64,000 bases of DNA, from the NCBI GenBank assembly GCA_914767715.1, contig OU612068.1:25358001-25422000 (forward strand), given 5' to 3'. The position numbers were made by a program, and so were the translations under genes. Below are positions 61,601-64,000 of this stretch, piece by piece. Every line of letters starts with the position of its first letter. Within the stretch, counting starts at the first letter, position 1. The notes under the pieces were generated by a model that saw only the letters and a program-made list of their open reading frames with translations, searched no databases and had not been told where the DNA came from. Source of the stretch: Membranipora membranacea. Its lineage: Eukaryota > Bryozoa > Gymnolaemata > Cheilostomatida > Membraniporidae.

Positions 61601-62056
61601 TTATCATTACACATTAAAATTCCACGAAAATTGAAACAAATAGAACAACTTGTGTCCAGTATATTCTACTCTGCGGCGTTACGCAAACTGATATAAGCCA
61701 AAACTATTATACGAGAATTCTGTCAATAATGAAAATTGAAACGATATTCACTGAATTCGAATTCGACCGGGGAATTCAATCACATCATGATGAATTTACA
61801 TGTATATATTATCTGGTATTGTCACTTTATTTTATTCATTTGAATAAAAAGTAATTCTGAGTAACCGAGCCACAATAGCCTTATGAACCACCAGATAAAT
61901 TATTTAGTATTTGTTTCCCTTTCACATAACCTTATTAACTTTTTTTTGTTATTGTATACACAGAATTTTTTCGTGTCGCGACCTCGAGTATAGGCTGCAG
62001 AAGCCTGTCTTGACCAGCTTTGTTGAAACATACAAAGCTAAGGCAGAAGTTAGGAG

Positions 62057-62306
62057 TAGGAGGTGGCTCAGTTGGTTAGAGCGCCGGTCCTTGAACACGC
62101 AAGTGATGAAGGTCGTGGGTTTGAATCCCACCGCGGTCCATCAACTATTGGGGTTTGGTTGGCCCCCATGTGTGCTGCGACCTGCCTGCAAACTGAGAGC
62201 AAACTGGCGCAGACATTGCGGCCTAGCCCTTAAGGCAACTAAATTTCGCCGCCCATGCTTCGGGATGTGGTGAGTGATATGACATCTGATTTTAATTTTT
62301 AATCAA
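62057..62306 (+). mobile_element. tRNA-derived SINE, family 1, copy B
   Basis: Best preserved copy. Box A 'GGTGGCTCAGTTGGTTAGAG', box B 'GTGGGTTTGAATCCCAC', body 'GTGCTGCGACCTGCCTGC' and 3' part 'CGCCCATGCTTCGGGATGTG', then 'GATATGACATCTGATTTTAA'. No target duplication was fixed. Confidence 0.85.
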
Positions 62307-62387
62307 GTTACTGGTGTAAACAGTTCATAGCTGGTACGGAGTGGTCATGATACATGATACGTTGGTTAAAAAAAACTGCAAGGTATA

Positions 62388-62530
62388 GTCACTCACCACA
62401 TTCCAAAGAAAGAGCGACGATATAGTGTGTGCCTAAGGGGCTAGGCTTCAATATCTGCTCCTTCTGCTCTCAGTTTGTAGGCAGGTCGGAGCACACCTGG
62501 TCCAACAACTCCCAGTAGTCAGTGGACTGG
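62388..62530 (-). mobile_element. SINE family 1, copy D (5'-truncated)
   Basis: Minus-strand copy without the tRNA-like head. It keeps 'CAGGTGTGCTCCGACCTGCC', 'ACAAACTGAGAGCAG' and 'GAATGTGGTGAGTGA'. With copy B 80 bp to the left it makes an inverted SINE pair. Confidence 0.75.
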
Positions 62531-62924
62531 ACTTCTCATATAGTCATTATTTTATCGCAGAATCAGAATGGAAAAGTGAATGTCAACAGTGTCGGGTCTG
62601 AATTTAGAACAGAGATGCTAGTCTCTCACATTATTGATCCCCAGTCAGTTCTCTGAGACCATTGACAAAGTATGCTATGAACAAGGACAAGGACAGTATT
62701 TTTAATCATAATACAAACTTTTATTTGGATGGCGATCAATTTCTTTGAGCAGGAAGCAGTTTCTCCTGCTTATTAATAATAATAATGTCAAAAGAAAATT
62801 TCAAGGACAGCAATGTTAAAAATGGTTGATAGAGAAATAAAATATTAAAACAATTTTGAAACTATTACAACCTTGAACAAGTATGATCAATTTCACCGAT
62901 TTTGAGTTGCCTCCTCCCCATCAA

Positions 62925-63230
62925 GCTCACCAATGGCCGCTCACCAATGGCCGCTCACCAGTGGCCGCTCACCAGTGGCCGCTCACCAGTGGCCGCTCAC
63001 CAGTGGCCGCTCACCAGTGGCCGCTCACCAGTGGCCGCTAACCAGTGGCCGCTAACCAGTGGCCGCTCACCAGTGGCCGCTCACCAGTGGCCGCTCACCA
63101 GTGGCCGCTCACCAGTGGCCGCTCACCAGTGGCCGCTCACCAGTGGCCGCTCACCAGTGGCCGCTCACCAGTGGCCGCTCACCAGTGGCCGCTCACCAGT
63201 GGCCGCTCACCAGTGGCCGCTCACCAGTGG
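62925..63230. repeat. 14-bp minisatellite, ~22 units
   Basis: Units of GCTCACCAGTGGCC. The first two carry CCAATGG, and two consecutive inner units carry GCTAACC. Otherwise almost perfect. It is GC-rich in AT-rich surroundings. Long 'PLTSGRSPVAAHQW' open frames here are repeat artefacts (14 residues = 3 units). Confidence 0.93.
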
Positions 63231-64000
63231 AATAGAAACGACCGGAATGCAGGCAAATAAGATCAAACTTGATCTACATTAGCCATAGGCAAAAAAGAAC
63301 AAATTATTGGTGTTGGTGCCCTGAAGAGTTAATACCATTGTGTGCAAGAATTTCTTACACCAAAACCTAATTTTTGGTTGGTTTATATACATCAATATTC
63401 TGATCTTGATTCGCAGGCTCCATGGTCATGTGCTTGTTATTGGGCAGCTTTAAAAATAGCAATAGGTGTATCCAAGGGCACCATGAAAATATCGTTACCT
63501 TAATGACAAGTCATTTTAAAATTACATGAAAGCTGGCTGTATTATCTTTTTATTATAATTTTTTTTCAATTTGGGAAATTTGTCTGGCTTGAAGGACTTG
63601 AAGGAATTAAAAATATTAGGATACCCTTTTGAGGCGCCAAAATTCTGGAGGAATTCAATTTAATCCACCAATTTACTACTTCATAGCTCAAGGTAAAACT
63701 TCACTGGTATTAAGGGAATTCATTGGAGTGACCTAATTTACAGCTCGTCAGAATGGCAATTGTTACATTTTAAAAAAACACAGTCAGCTGATGAGGAGAA
63801 GAAGAAAGCTTTTGTTTTTTGTCTGTGATTATTTTAATTTTTCATTAAAATCGTTAAAAGTAGATTTAGGAGTTATTCGTGAAATCCCTAAATTAAATCG
63901 TCAAACTTAGATGTATTCATAAGTATAATAAAATGCAAGCTTTGCAATTACTTTGCAAAGTGCAATGCTCTTATTTGGATAGTCAACTAATTTCTTGGCA

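Larger units (their letters stand above)
58620..64000. other. Spacer without a supported gene
   Basis: It holds an 11-G run (59262-59272), two SINE copies (62057-62306 and 62388-62530) and a 14-bp minisatellite (62925-63230). Open frames here are short or lie inside repeats. The promoter of the minus-strand lectin-EGF gene should be near its left edge. Confidence 0.55.

Noticed and set aside
61911-62273. Open frame of 120 residues
   Set aside because: Most of it lies inside SINE copy B.
62902-63282. Open frame of 126 residues with 14-residue repeats
   Set aside because: Product of the 14-bp minisatellite; no splice or codon support.

Overview
The window is nuclear DNA from an invertebrate animal. 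Genes are split by short GT-AG introns, intergenic DNA is AT-rich, and repeats are plentiful. The protein mosaics (C-type lectin, EGF, thrombospondin type 1, chitin-binding), a KAT2/GCN5 acetyltransferase with the animal PCAF N-terminal region, and a rhodopsin-like receptor are all animal-type. I cannot place the lineage more closely from sequence alone. Exon edges below were read by hand from splice signals, reading phase and protein similarity; most lengths and phases close exactly.

Layout. (1) 274-2922, plus: 3' part of a gene with a discoidin-like region followed by Asp-box-like motifs, cut by the left edge. (2) 4483-7889, plus: unrecognised single-pass membrane protein of about 598 residues with a long basic, Ser-rich tail and an eight-residue tandem repeat. 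(3) 8410-20124, minus: complete 16-exon KAT2 histone acetyltransferase of 813 residues, tail to tail with gene 2. (4) 22540-23625, plus: intronless class A GPCR with altered DRY and NPxxY motifs. (5) 27269-47259, minus: secreted or surface mosaic, reading signal peptide, chitin-binding domain, five EGFs, then alternating TSP1 and C-type lectin modules. (6) 48362-58619, minus: related neighbour, reading signal peptide, C-type lectin, then nine EGFs. Genes 5 and 6 lie head to tail, use symmetric phase-1 module exons, and share near-identical EGF exons, so they look like products of local duplication. Either could be one transcription unit with an internal promoter.

Repeats fill the introns and spacers: two tRNA-derived SINE families, several TIR or fold-back elements (one nested inside another, with the uninterrupted site preserved in the opposite arm), large palindromes, and minisatellites with 7, 10, 14, 20 and 21 bp units. 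The most informative loci are the nested fold-back in KAT2 intron 1, the inverted duplication of an EGF exon at 51.7-52.4 kb, an EGF exon that lost its acceptor and appears rescued by an upstream site (51214-51435), and a decayed EGF exon at 53.2 kb.

No operon-like cooperation is expected. KAT2 acts in chromatin, the GPCR and gene 2 at membranes, and genes 1, 5 and 6 probably outside the cell. 2.9-4.5, 20.1-22.5, 23.6-27.2 and 58.6-64 kb hold no gene I can support.
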